Of a stretch of 26,624 nt of DNA, positions 8,838-17,489 are shown in pieces. Both the position numbers and the translations under genes were made by a program. How positions within the stretch are numbered: the first letter of the stretch is position 1; the number at the start of each line of letters is the position of its first letter. The stretch lies in assembly GCA_052387735.1 (NCBI GenBank), contig JBQTIW010000046.1, forward strand, positions 1-26,624. The letters run 5' to 3'. The DNA is from RBC101 sp052387735. GTDB taxonomy: Bacteria > Gemmatimonadota > Gemmatimonadetes > Gemmatimonadales > Gemmatimonadaceae. The notes under the pieces are model-generated. The model was given only the letters and a program-made list of their open reading frames with translations. It was not told the DNA's origin and did not search any database.

Positions 8838-11387
8838 TTAGGCCGCCTTCACTCCCGCCCGCTGTTCCTCCCCCACCAGGGCGATCCGCAGCACCTCGGC
8901 CAGCGTCTCCACCGGGTGGAACGACAGTTCCTTCCGCACTTCATCCGGCACGTCCTCCAGATCAGCTTCGTTCTGTTTGGGGATGATGATGACCTTGATG
9001 CCGGCGCGGTGAGCGCCAAGCACCTTCTCCTTCAGGCCGCCGATCGGCAGCACGCGGCCGCGCAAAGTGATTTCGCCTGTCATCGACACGTCGCGGCGCA
9101 CCGGCTGTCCCGAGAGCTCGGACACGATTGCCGTTCCGATCGCAATACCCGCGGACGGACCGTCTTTGGGGATGGCGCCTGCCGGCACGTGGATGTGCGC
9201 CTCCGTCGCGCCCGCCAGCCGGTCTGCCGGGATGCCTAACAGGGCGGCGTTGTTCGTCGCGTACGTGAGCGCGGCTCGTGCGCTTTCCTTCATCACGTCA
9301 CCCAGCTGTCCGGTGAGGATGAGCGACATCGGGCCCCCACGCCCGCGGATGCCGTCGTCGTCCTCCCCCCGACGCGACGCCTCGACGCGCCGGACCGACG
9401 CTTCTACGAACATGATGTCGCCACCCATCGGCGTGTAGTACATACCCGTCGCCACGCCGACCTCGTGCGACTCCTGAGCGCGCTCGGGGTGCACCTTCGG
9501 CCTGCCTAACAGCTCGCGAACCTCGGTATCGTCGATGATGCTGTCGGCGAGGTCGCTCTCGTCGCCCGCCGCGATCTTGCGTGCCACCTTGCGGGCGGCC
9601 CGCCCGATCTCCCGCTCGAGCTGCCGAACTCCACTCTCGCGGGTGTACTGCGACACGACCGACATCACCGCGTCATCCGAGAACGACACGTTCTTGTCCC
9701 CAAGGCCGGATTCCTCCAGCTGGCGGGGGATCAGGTACTTCTTGGCGATCTCCGCCTTCTCCCGCTCGGTGTAGCCGCTGAACTCCACGACCTCCATGCG
9801 GTCGAGGAGTGGACCGGGGATGTTCTGGATGAAGTTCGCCGTGGCGATGAACAGCACTTCGCTCAGGTCGAACGGAACGCCCAGATAGTGATCGGTGAAC
9901 GAATCGTTTTGCGCCGGATCCAGCACCTCGAGCAACGCCGATGCCGGATCGCCCTGGAACGACTGGCCCAGTTTGTCCACCTCATCGAGCAGGAAGACCG
10001 GGTTCTTGGTCCCCGCCTGCTTCATGCCCTGAATGACCCGCCCCGGCATGGCACCCACATAGGTGCGCCGATGTCCGCGGATGTCTGCTTCGTCGCGCGC
10101 GCCGCCGAGCGCCACGCGGACGTACTGCCGCCCTAACGAGCGCGCGACCGACTTGGCGATCGAGGTCTTGCCCACGCCCGGGGGTCCCACGAACAGCAGG
10201 ATCGGCCCCTTGGCCATCGCCCGGGCCTTCGCTTCCACCGCGTTCGTAATCCGCTCCTCCCCGTCGTTCTGATGCCCCAGCGTCGGCGTTGCATCGTCCT
10301 TCGCCGGCTTGAGCTTGTACGCGGGGAACTCACCCGTCTTCGTCACTTCCTCCGCCACCTGCTTGGCCCGCAGCTGACGCACCGCCAGGAACTCGAGCAC
10401 ACGGTCCTTCACGTCCTGCAGACCGTAGTGATCCTCCTCGAGAATCGTGTTCGCGCGGTTGAGGTCGAGGTGATCGTCGGACCGCTTCCCCCACGGAAGC
10501 TCGGCGATCCACTCGAGGTATGTTCGGATGACCTGCGCTTCCATCGATTCGCGGCCCGATCGCTCCAGCCTGCCCAACTCGCGTTCGACCTCGGCTCGAG
10601 CCTCCTTGGGAAGCTCGAGCTTGGCGAGTTTCTCGCGCAGCTCCAGCACCTCCTTGGACTGGTCGTCGTCACCCAGCTCCTTCTGGATCGCCTTGAGCTG
10701 CTCACGCAGGAACATCTCGCGCTGCCGCTCGCCCAGCTCCTCCTGGACCTGCGACTTGATTTCCTCCTGTGCCTCGAGCATGCCGATCTGTCGCTGCACG
10801 TGCACCAGAACGCGGCGGAGCCGCTCCTCGACGCTGAGCGTCTCCAGGAGCCCCTGTTTTTCCGGCACGGGCAGCTCGATGTAACCGGCAACGAGATCGG
10901 CGAATTTTCCGGGGTCATCGACCGAATCCAGTACCTGGTGAACGACCTCTTCCGGAAGTCCGCGCTTCTCGCCGAGCTCCTGGGCCCGCTCGCGCGTTTC
11001 CTTGTGGAGCGCTTCGAACGCCGCATCCTGCTGATCGATCGGATTCATCTCCTCCGTGGCGAGGATGACCGCGGTCAGGTAGCCATCGCCCGGGGCGTAT
11101 TGCAACGCCGTGGCGCGCTGTTCGCCCTGCAGCAGCAGCTGAACGCCGCCGAGTCCGCGCTGGATCTGGCCGATGCGCGCGATGACGCCCATGGAATACA
11201 GGATGTCCGCGGTTGGCTCGTCGGTGTTGTCGCGCTGAGCCACGGCGAATACGAGCCGGTCTCCCTTGAGTGCGGCTTCGATGGCGCGCAGAGTGCCCGG
11301 GCGTCCGGCGGCGATCGGATTGGTGACGCCCGGGAAGATGACCGTCCCCCGGAGGGGAAGAACGGGGAGTGTCTGACGTTGGGACAT
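8838..11387 (-). CDS. lon: ATP-dependent protease Lon
   Basis: Cytoplasmic AAA+ serine protease that degrades misfolded and regulatory proteins. From Met at 11387 (849 aa) the order is: LonN substrate domain (1-about 200), coiled-coil linker, Walker A GPPGVGKT (401-408), Walker B VFLLDEVDKLG, and a protease domain with the Ser-Lys dyad S745 (KDGPSAG) and K788 (GGLKEK), 43 residues apart as in E. coli Lon. I prefer this ATG because the conserved LPVLPLRGTVIFPG follows it; the frame extends to 11486. No Shine-Dalgarno is visible. Odd points are about 50 extra residues (338-393) between VLEFLAVR and Walker A, where E. coli has only a few, and a smaller charged insertion before LTGQLGDVMKES. The stop codon TAA falls in a GTTAGGC motif. 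Confidence 0.96.
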   Translation of the reverse strand: MSQRQTLPVLPLRGTVIFPGVTNPIAAGRPGTLRAIEAALKGDRLVFAVAQRDNTDEPTADILYSMGVIARIGQIQRGLGGVQLLLQGEQRATALQYAPGDGYLTAVILATEEMNPIDQQDAAFEALHKETRERAQELGEKRGLPEEVVHQVLDSVDDPGKFADLVAGYIELPVPEKQGLLETLSVEERLRRVLVHVQRQIGMLEAQEEIKSQVQEELGERQREMFLREQLKAIQKELGDDDQSKEVLELREKLAKLELPKEARAEVERELGRLERSGRESMEAQVIRTYLEWIAELPWGKRSDDHLDLNRANTILEEDHYGLQDVKDRVLEFLAVRQLRAKQVAEEVTKTGEFPAYKLKPAKDDATPTLGHQNDGEERITNAVEAKARAMAKGPILLFVGPPGVGKTSIAKSVARSLGRQYVRVALGGARDEADIRGHRRTYVGAMPGRVIQGMKQAGTKNPVFLLDEVDKLGQSFQGDPASALLEVLDPAQNDSFTDHYLGVPFDLSEVLFIATANFIQNIPGPLLDRMEVVEFSGYTEREKAEIAKKYLIPRQLEESGLGDKNVSFSDDAVMSVVSQYTRESGVRQLEREIGRAARKVARKIAAGDESDLADSIIDDTEVRELLGRPKVHPERAQESHEVGVATGMYYTPMGGDIMFVEASVRRVEASRRGEDDDGIRGRGGPMSLILTGQLGDVMKESARAALTYATNNAALLGIPADRLAGATEAHIHVPAGAIPKDGPSAGIAIGTAIVSELSGQPVRRDVSMTGEITLRGRVLPIGGLKEKVLGAHRAGIKVIIIPKQNEADLEDVPDEVRKELSFHPVETLAEVLRIALVGEEQRAGVKAA

Positions 11388-11625
11388 GTCTGAGTGTGGC
11401 GCTTGCAACCAGTAAAGCCCGTCTCGGCACGTCGAGGCCCGAGAAAAGCGTAAGGAACAGCGTAATGATCTCCTCTCTCCGCACAACCCGCGCTGCTGTA
11501 TTACGCCACCCTGACCGGGTTTGCAACTTTCGACCGCCAGGATGACGTAAGACGAACTGCCATACCGTCTACCCGGACTACTCGGCCAATGCTACACTAC
11601 GCGACGCGTATGTCTGCGGCGATTC

Positions 11626-11631
11626 TACACT
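11626..11631 (+). promoter_or_regulatory. Possible -10 box for leaderless kinase transcript
   Basis: TACACT ends seven bases before the GTG start at 11639, the spacing expected if transcription begins at the start codon. No ribosome-binding site is present and no good -35 is seen. Another TACACT lies at 11593-11598. The rest of the 251-bp gap between lon and the kinase shows no gene. Confidence 0.3.
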
Positions 11632-11638
11632 TCTGACG

Positions 11639-13579
11639 GTGCCAGATCCCCTATTCCCGGCATCTGATTCCGACCTTCGCGCCCATGTTGAGCGAGTTCT
11701 CAGCGACGGCTACGAGCTCGACCGCGAGGTCGGGCGAGGCGGGATGGGCATTGTCTACCGGGCGCGCGATCGGCGGCTGAAGCGCTCGGTTGCCATCAAG
11801 CTGTTGCCCCCGGAGCTCGCGTTTCGTGGCGAGATCCGGTCGCGCTTTCTGCGGGAAGCAGAGACCGCGGCCCAACTCAGCCACCCGAACATTGTCCCGA
11901 TCTACTCGGTCGATGAGCGCGAAGGCCTCGTCTATTTCGTCATGGCCTTTGTCGACGGAGAGAATCTCGCGGTGCGGCTGCATCGGACGGGCGCGATGAG
12001 CAGTGACGAAGCGCGCAAGGTCCTGATCGACGTATCGCGCGCACTGGCCTACGCGCATGAGCGAGGTGTCGTGCATCGCGACATCAAGCCTGACAACATC
12101 CTGATCGCCTCCGACGGTCGCGTGATGGTGACGGACTTTGGCATCGCGCGAGCGATCACCGAGGGTGCTGATGCTCGACTCACGGCGACCGGCATGGCGA
12201 TCGGCACACCGGCCTACATGTCGCCGGAGCAGTCGATGGGGGAGCGTGAAGTCGACGGCCGCACCGATCTCTACTCGTTAGGTATCGTCGGATACCAGAT
12301 GGTAACCGGTGTGCTGCCGTTCAACGCATCCAGCACGCCGGCGCTCCTGGTCAAGCATCTCTCGGAGGCCCCGCCTCCCATCGAGGACCGGTGCCCGTCG
12401 GTCGCTCCCGACCTGGGCCGCGCGATCATGCTGCTCCTCGAGAAGGAGCCTGCGAACCGGCTGCCAAGCGCGAGCGCGCTCGCCGTTGCGCTCGAGTCGC
12501 GCAATGTCCCCGACGGCCGCGGCAATGTCGTGGCTCGACCGCTCCCGGGGGCCGCGCGCCCGCACACCGCTCCGGTCTCGGTCGACGCCGACCCGGGGTA
12601 TGACGCCGCGCCGACGCCTCGGGAGCTCGAGCGCTGGAATAATCCTGCAGTGATGCAGTTCCGGCGCGGCGCAACACCGTGGGCCTTCTTCGGTGTGGCG
12701 GCAGTGATCCTCTCGATGTTCGGGGTCATCGATGTCGTCGGCATCTGGGGCCTGTGGACGATCTACATCGCCTGGAAGTATGCCAAGCTGTGGACCGATG
12801 GGTACGATTGGCGTGACGTGATGAAAGAGCCGCGCGACCGGATGTTCTTTGACGTGGTCGCCGAATGGGTGGATTCCGTGAAGGCGCTGTGGAATCCGGC
12901 CAAGCGCGCCGAGATTCGGGAGCGGGAACGCTTGCGGAGCCAGCGAGCCGCATCCCTGTCCGATGGAGGACCGCGCGCGGCTCTGCCCGGGGCGTCCGCC
13001 TCGCCTAACGTGCCGTCCTCGCTTGTCGGCCAGCACGCCCGGACGGTCAGCGACGCGGCGCGCAACCGTGACGACGTCCTTCGCCTGATGCAGACGCTGC
13101 CCAAGCGGGACCGCGAGTTGCTGAGCGACATTCCCGCCGGCGCCTCGGCCCTTTACCAGAAAGTCGAGGCCCTGGCCGTCAATCTGGCCGAAATGGAGCG
13201 TAACCTTCCGGAGACACCTGCCCCTGCCGTCGACGCGGAAATCGCCAAGCTGGAGGCGGAAGCCAATCCCCTCGACACGCGTGCCAGTGAGGAGCGCGTG
13301 CGCCGCCTGGCGTTCCTCAAGCGTCAGCGCCGGGCCATTGCCGACATCCACAGCCGCACGGCAACGCAACGCGAAAAGCTGGAGAGCTGTGCCATTGCGC
13401 TTCAGAACATGCGGCTGGACATCGTCCGCCTCAAGGCCGGGGCTCAGACGTTCGAACATATCACGTCGGTCGCCGAACGAGCCGTGGCGCTTGCACGCGA
13501 GGTCGACACCGCCATGTATGTGAAAGACGAAATGTCGAAACTGGGCGGGCGTCGGTCTGGTAGTGTCAGACGGCAGTAG
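11639..13579 (+). CDS. Membrane-anchored Ser/Thr protein kinase with coiled-coil C-terminus (paralogue 1)
   Basis: PknB-type kinase, 646 aa, starting at GTG. The kinase domain (about 25-288) is complete: GRGGMG (32-37), Lys54, HRDIKPDN (146-153), DFG (166-168), GTPAYMSPEQ (189-198). After a Pro/Ala-rich linker, a hydrophobic hairpin at about 348-381 makes two membrane passes, so the remainder should face the cytoplasm too, unlike PknB with its external PASTA domains. Residues about 440-635 are charged and predicted coiled coil, with the motif ALQNMRLDIVRLK near the end. A second gene with the same architecture follows after 33 bases, likely in one operon. The signal sensed and substrates are unknown. 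Confidence 0.93.
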   Translation: MPDPLFPASDSDLRAHVERVLSDGYELDREVGRGGMGIVYRARDRRLKRSVAIKLLPPELAFRGEIRSRFLREAETAAQLSHPNIVPIYSVDEREGLVYFVMAFVDGENLAVRLHRTGAMSSDEARKVLIDVSRALAYAHERGVVHRDIKPDNILIASDGRVMVTDFGIARAITEGADARLTATGMAIGTPAYMSPEQSMGEREVDGRTDLYSLGIVGYQMVTGVLPFNASSTPALLVKHLSEAPPPIEDRCPSVAPDLGRAIMLLLEKEPANRLPSASALAVALESRNVPDGRGNVVARPLPGAARPHTAPVSVDADPGYDAAPTPRELERWNNPAVMQFRRGATPWAFFGVAAVILSMFGVIDVVGIWGLWTIYIAWKYAKLWTDGYDWRDVMKEPRDRMFFDVVAEWVDSVKALWNPAKRAEIRERERLRSQRAASLSDGGPRAALPGASASPNVPSSLVGQHARTVSDAARNRDDVLRLMQTLPKRDRELLSDIPAGASALYQKVEALAVNLAEMERNLPETPAPAVDAEIAKLEAEANPLDTRASEERVRRLAFLKRQRRAIADIHSRTATQREKLESCAIALQNMRLDIVRLKAGAQTFEHITSVAERAVALAREVDTAMYVKDEMSKLGGRRSGSVRRQ

Positions 13580-13612
13580 TTTCCTCCCCGTCGCTCGCTC
13601 CGATACCCCCGC

Positions 13613-15640
13613 ATGACCGACGCTCTCCGCGATCGAGTGACCGCCGCCCTGGGCGACGCCTACGACGTGGGCCTCGAGATTGGCCGTGGCGGAATGGGTG
13701 TGGTGTACCGCGCCACCGATCGGAAGCTTCGCCGCGACGTCGCCATCAAAGTGCTGCCACCGGAGCTCGCCTATCGCGATGACGTGAAGCAGCGGTTCCT
13801 GCGCGAGGCGCAGACGGCCGCACAGCTGAATCATCCCAACATCGTGCCGATCTACGCGGTGGAAGAGCGCGAGGGCCTGGTGTGCTTCGTCATGGCGCTG
13901 GTGATCGGCGAGAGCGTGGCCACGCGGATTTCGCGCGACCGGCGCCTGTCGGTCGATGACGTGCACAACATCCTGCACGGTGTGGGCGATGCGCTCGGCT
14001 ACGCCCACAGCCATGGCACCGTGCACCGTGACATCAAGCCGGACAACATCCTGCTCGATCGGGCCAGCGGCCGGCCGATGGTCACCGATTTCGGCATCGC
14101 GCGGGCGGCCGAGGGTGACCCTCGCCTAACGCTGACCGGTGTCGCGGTGGGCACCCCGGCCTACATGTCGCCCGAACAGGCGATGGGCGAGAAGGAGATC
14201 GACGGCCGCTCTGACCTGTATTCACTCGCCGTGGTCGGTTACCAGATGCTCTCGGGGGAACTGCCGTTCCAAGCCTCGAACACCCCCGCCATGCTGATGA
14301 AGCACATCGGCGAGGTGCCGCGGCCGTTGCACGAGCTGAGAGGTGACGCGCCGCCATCGCTGCTGGCGGTACTGGAGCGGGCGATGGCCAAGAAGCCGGT
14401 GGATCGCTTTGCCGACGCCGCGGAATTCTGTCGAGCGCTCGCCGCGCGGAGCGAGGTGCCGCGCAGTCTGCCCCGCACATCCTCGGCTGGCCAGGAACCG
14501 GGAGCGGAGCGCCTCTCCTCTGCCTGGAAGCATTCTGTTCCGCGGGACGCCGCCGCCGCGTCGCGGAACGATGCAATGCGCGATGTGCGGGCGCGGCACC
14601 AGGCGCGCGCCTCCGCCGATCGCTCGCGTGACGCGATCGAGGCGGCGAACGCGGGATGGCGACCTGGGCTCCCGGCGCGAAACGCCGTCCCACCGGGCTC
14701 GCTTGCTCCCGTGCCTCCATGGATGCCGCCGTCGTGGCGGGATGCGCGGGATCAGTGGCGCAACTCCGGTCGCTCAACCGACCTCCAGCGCCGCCGTCGG
14801 GGCGAGTCCGTCGCTCAGTTCGCCGAGATGCCGATTTCGGAGAAGATCAAGCGATTCCGGCGGCGTACGGCGAGCGGTGCGGTCACGGTGGGGATGCTCG
14901 CGGCGATCAACCTCGCGTTCTCCCCAGCCTTCTGGTGGTTCCTGTTTCCGGCGGCGGGGATGACGATCGGCTGGTTGCATCGCGCCGCGGCGCTGTGGGC
15001 CGACGGCATCCGCTTCAAGGACGTATTCGGCAGCGCCGCACGCGATCGCCTGGTCGAACGATCGGAGCAGGAGCGACTACATGCCGGCGCGTCGCAGACC
15101 GACTATGCCTCACGACTCGCGCCCCCTGACGTGCTGGCGGGACCACAGGGATCACTGGTGCTTCGCGCGGCGAGTGACCGACAGACGATTCACGAGGCGG
15201 TGGCCAAGCTCACCAAGCCGGATCGCGACATGATCCCCGACGTCCTCCCCACTGTGGACGCCCTCGCGGAACGCATCGGCGCCCTCGCCTTGTCACTCCA
15301 TCGTCTGGACGAAGACGTGCGTCCCGGCACGGTGGAGGAGCTCGTGCGTCGGATCGAAGCGGCGAAGCAGCAGCCGGAATCCAGAGAACGAGAGCAGAAG
15401 GTGCAATTGCTCGAGCGGCAGCACTCCACGATGAACGACCTGCTGTCGCGTCGCGAGACGCTGGTGTCACAGCTCGAGAGTGCTTCGCTCATGTTGCAGA
15501 ACATGCGGCTGGACCTCATCGCCCTCCGCTCGGCTGGTGTGCAGTCGGTGATCAACGACGTGAGCTCCGCGACCCAGGAAGCCCGGGCGCTGTCACGCGA
15601 AATCGCGAATGCGCTGGACGCGGCGAAGCAGGTGAGGTGA
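13613..15640 (+). CDS. Membrane-anchored Ser/Thr protein kinase with coiled-coil C-terminus (paralogue 2)
   Basis: A tandem paralogue of the preceding kinase, 675 aa. Kinase motifs are intact: GRGGMG (24-29), Lys46, HRDIKPDN (138-145), DFG (159-161), GTPAYMSPEQ (180-189). The linker is longer and Arg/Ala/Pro-rich (about 275-400). A hydrophobic hairpin lies at about 420-460, then a coiled-coil tail with LMLQNMRLDLIALR, matching the tail of paralogue 1. The start is ATG at 13613, preceded by a pyrimidine-rich stretch without a Shine-Dalgarno. The two kinases could phosphorylate each other or assemble through their coiled coils; that is inference. Confidence 0.93.
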   Translation: MTDALRDRVTAALGDAYDVGLEIGRGGMGVVYRATDRKLRRDVAIKVLPPELAYRDDVKQRFLREAQTAAQLNHPNIVPIYAVEEREGLVCFVMALVIGESVATRISRDRRLSVDDVHNILHGVGDALGYAHSHGTVHRDIKPDNILLDRASGRPMVTDFGIARAAEGDPRLTLTGVAVGTPAYMSPEQAMGEKEIDGRSDLYSLAVVGYQMLSGELPFQASNTPAMLMKHIGEVPRPLHELRGDAPPSLLAVLERAMAKKPVDRFADAAEFCRALAARSEVPRSLPRTSSAGQEPGAERLSSAWKHSVPRDAAAASRNDAMRDVRARHQARASADRSRDAIEAANAGWRPGLPARNAVPPGSLAPVPPWMPPSWRDARDQWRNSGRSTDLQRRRRGESVAQFAEMPISEKIKRFRRRTASGAVTVGMLAAINLAFSPAFWWFLFPAAGMTIGWLHRAAALWADGIRFKDVFGSAARDRLVERSEQERLHAGASQTDYASRLAPPDVLAGPQGSLVLRAASDRQTIHEAVAKLTKPDRDMIPDVLPTVDALAERIGALALSLHRLDEDVRPGTVEELVRRIEAAKQQPESREREQKVQLLERQHSTMNDLLSRRETLVSQLESASLMLQNMRLDLIALRSAGVQSVINDVSSATQEARALSREIANALDAAKQVR

Positions 15641-15650
15641 GGCGAGCGCG

Positions 15651-15668
15651 TACACGCGTACGCGTGTA
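15651..15668. repeat. 18-bp perfect palindrome
   Basis: TACACGCGTACGCGTGTA is a perfect palindrome, ten bases after the stop of the second kinase. Its TACACG half recurs twice in the repeat array 80-130 bases downstream. It could be a binding site or part of a transcript-end structure. Confidence 0.6.
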
Positions 15669-15707
15669 AACGGATCAGGCCACGGGACCCGGCGAGGCAA
15701 CAGGACG

Positions 15708-15725
15708 AGGGCGGCATACCGCCCT
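15708..15725. terminator. Candidate terminator hairpin between convergent genes
   Basis: AGGGCGG (15708-15714) pairs perfectly with CCGCCCT (15719-15725) around a CATA loop. The downstream bases are CCGCCGTTT rather than a clean T-run, so termination is plausible but not proven. Confidence 0.45.
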
Positions 15726-15730
15726 CCGCC

Positions 15731-15820
15731 GTTTGCCCGTTTTACACGCTTACCCGTTTGCCCGTTTGCCCGTTTGCCCGTCTTACACGCTTGCCCGTTT
15801 GCCCGTTTGCCCGTTTGCCG
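15731..15820. repeat. Short-period tandem array, unit GCCCGTTT with 41-bp higher-order period
   Basis: The 8-base unit GCCCGTTT is repeated in two blocks, each block adjoining a TTACACGCTT segment; the two TTACACGCTT copies (starting 15742 and 15783) are 41 bases apart. It runs up to the stop of the convergent glycine-zipper gene. There is no spacer-repeat structure, so it is not CRISPR. Confidence 0.8.
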
Positions 15821-15823
15821 TTG

Positions 15824-16351
15824 CTACTTCGGAAGCTCCGCCGGCAGCCACCGCTCTCCGCCTAACGCGTATCCCACGCCACCGCCGATCACGATACCGA
15901 CCGCGGCACCGACGGGCGCACCCTTGAGGAAGTCTTTGAAGGTGGGGTTCACCTCAGGCGCCTGACCGAAACCGATCAGTGCACCGCCAACGAGCGCGCC
16001 GATGATCGCGCCCTTGATGCTCGCCGACCGCGTCGTCCGGCCGCCACTCACTTCGATTCCCTCGATCGCGCCCGTTCGGATGCGCACGCGGCGAAACTGC
16101 TCTACCAGCACCGGTCCCATCTCGAACCCCAATCGGCGGCGCGTCCCGGCGGTGTCGAGCACCATCTCTCCCGCCTCGAGCGAGTCGATGCGACCGACAA
16201 AGCGATCGCGCCGCAGGCTGGGCGCCGAGATGCGCACGCGTGCCCCGACACTGACCGCCTGCAGCGCCGGGCTGAGGATCTGCTGCGCCTGCGCTTCGAT
16301 CGCTCCAACGCCCAAGAGGCAGACGAGAACCAGCACACGAACCAGTGTCAC
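15824..16351 (-). CDS. Exported glycine-zipper protein
   Basis: A 175-aa protein with a cleavable-looking signal peptide (about 1-23, ending EAQAQ). The middle (about 30-105) is beta-like and resembles a small barrel: VGARVRISAPSLRRDRFVGRIDSL, then GFEMGPVLVEQFRRVRIRTG. The C-terminal part has two glycine-zipper stretches (about 114-128 and 144-164, GAPVGAAVGIVIGGGVGYALGG), which pack into membranes or oligomers. The start is GTG at 16351, overlapping the TGA of the upstream TPR gene as GTGA. A strong GGAGGA (16358-16363 on the plus map) six bases upstream fixes this start. It is the last gene of a three-gene operon. Specific function unknown. Confidence 0.8.
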   Translation of the reverse strand: MTLVRVLVLVCLLGVGAIEAQAQQILSPALQAVSVGARVRISAPSLRRDRFVGRIDSLEAGEMVLDTAGTRRRLGFEMGPVLVEQFRRVRIRTGAIEGIEVSGGRTTRSASIKGAIIGALVGGALIGFGQAPEVNPTFKDFLKGAPVGAAVGIVIGGGVGYALGGERWLPAELPK

Positions 16352-16671
16352 GCGGATTCCTCCAGGTCAGACAGCCGGTCACCAAGTTCGTGCGCCAGCC
16401 CCGGGTGACCAAATCGGTGGGCCGCCGCAATCCCCGCACGGAGCGCCTCGACGGCCTCCGCGGTCCTGCCTAACGCGGCGAGGGCTTCCGCGTGTCGTCC
16501 ATAGCCGTTGCCTTCGTCGTCGTGTGACGCGAGGTACATTCGCAGATGTTCCTCGGCCTCGGGATACAATCTCGCCTTGAGCGCCTCACTGGCGAGCCCG
16601 AAGCGGGCGATGGCGTTGGCCGGATTCTTCGCCACCATGGCGCGAAAGGTCTCGAGCCGGGAATCACTCAT
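16348..16671 (-). CDS. Small TPR-repeat protein
   Basis: A 107-aa, all-helical protein made of about three tetratricopeptide-like helix pairs: NPANAIARFGLASEALKARLYPEAEEHL, then GYGRHAEALAALGRTAEAVEALRAGI, then a capping helix. TPR proteins act as binding adaptors. Its ATG overlaps the hydrolase TGA (ATGA at 16668-16671) and its own stop overlaps the next GTG, so translation of all three genes should be coupled. No signal peptide. Partner unknown. Confidence 0.82.
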   Translation of the reverse strand: MSDSRLETFRAMVAKNPANAIARFGLASEALKARLYPEAEEHLRMYLASHDDEGNGYGRHAEALAALGRTAEAVEALRAGIAAAHRFGHPGLAHELGDRLSDLEESA

Positions 16672-17489
16672 CGGGCGAGAAGTGCGGTCATCACATCCGC
16701 GACCAGCTCCGGCGACTCGTCAGGGACGAAGTGACGGGCTCGCGGCGCCACGTCAAGCGTCGCACCGGGAATCGCTTTCTGGAGTCGCCGACCGAGGGAC
16801 AGCGGAAGGAAAGGATCTTCGGCCCCCCACACGACCGCGGTGGGCGCGACCAGGTCCCTGAGACGCGGCTCGAGTGCCACCGTCTCACGCGCATCCAGCG
16901 CGTCGAGATGCGCCGCGAGGGCCTGCACGCCGCCCGGCTCGAAAAAGGGTCGAAGGAATTGGTCCACGCTGTGAGCGCCGTGTTCAGAAGATGCATAGCC
17001 GCGCAGCAGATCGGCGCGGAGAATGGTACCGATCCAGCTGGGGGGCAGATGCTGTGTGAGGGGCAGCGTAGCGCGAGCAAGACGGGTCCCGCGGCCGGGC
17101 CACGCACCGAACGCTACACTGTCGACAAGGCAGAGTCTCGATACCCTTGCTGGAGCGCACAGCGCAAGTCGCAGCGCGATGCCACCGCCCAAATCGTGTC
17201 CGATGATCGCAGCATGGTCGATGCCCAAGAGGTCGAAGAGCCGTAGCAGTCGATCGGTGTGACCGCGAATGGAAACGTCGGCTCCGTTGGGTCGATCGCT
17301 CCGGCCGTACCCGAGCAGGTCCACGACGACTACGCGGTGCCCTTTGGGGACAAGTGGCACCACCCGCGCCCACAAGTGTGACGAAGTCGGGAATCCGTGA
17401 ACGAACACGAGCGGCTCCCCCACCCCTCGCGTCCCGGCGGCGTAGTAGTAGAGACGCGCTCCTCCGAGATCAACAAACTCACCTCGCAT
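16668..17489 (-). CDS. Alpha/beta hydrolase with Asp nucleophile
   Basis: A 273-aa alpha/beta hydrolase. HGFP (31-34) forms the oxyanion region; the nucleophile elbow is GHDLGGG, so the nucleophile is Asp99 rather than Ser. The acid is probably Asp225 (WGAEDPF) and the base His253 (ARHFVPDESP). An Asp nucleophile occurs in haloalkane dehalogenases, fluoroacetate dehalogenases and epoxide hydrolases. The residue after the nucleophile is Leu, not the Trp usual in haloalkane dehalogenases, so the exact activity is open. It is the first gene of the operon with the TPR and glycine-zipper genes. No signal peptide, hence cytoplasmic. No Shine-Dalgarno is seen. Confidence 0.9.
   Translation of the reverse strand: MRGEFVDLGGARLYYYAAGTRGVGEPLVFVHGFPTSSHLWARVVPLVPKGHRVVVVDLLGYGRSDRPNGADVSIRGHTDRLLRLFDLLGIDHAAIIGHDLGGGIALRLALCAPARVSRLCLVDSVAFGAWPGRGTRLARATLPLTQHLPPSWIGTILRADLLRGYASSEHGAHSVDQFLRPFFEPGGVQALAAHLDALDARETVALEPRLRDLVAPTAVVWGAEDPFLPLSLGRRLQKAIPGATLDVAPRARHFVPDESPELVADVMTALLAR

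Noticed and set aside
10272..11393. 373-codon plus-strand frame opposite lon
   Set aside because: Leu/Gln/His-rich shadow of the Lon coiled-coil coding region; no motif.
12278..14026. 582-codon minus-strand frame spanning both kinase genes
   Set aside because: It crosses the gap between two real kinase genes and shows no domain.
15731..15820. Possible CRISPR array
   Set aside because: The repeat unit is eight bases with no unique spacers, and no cas genes are present.
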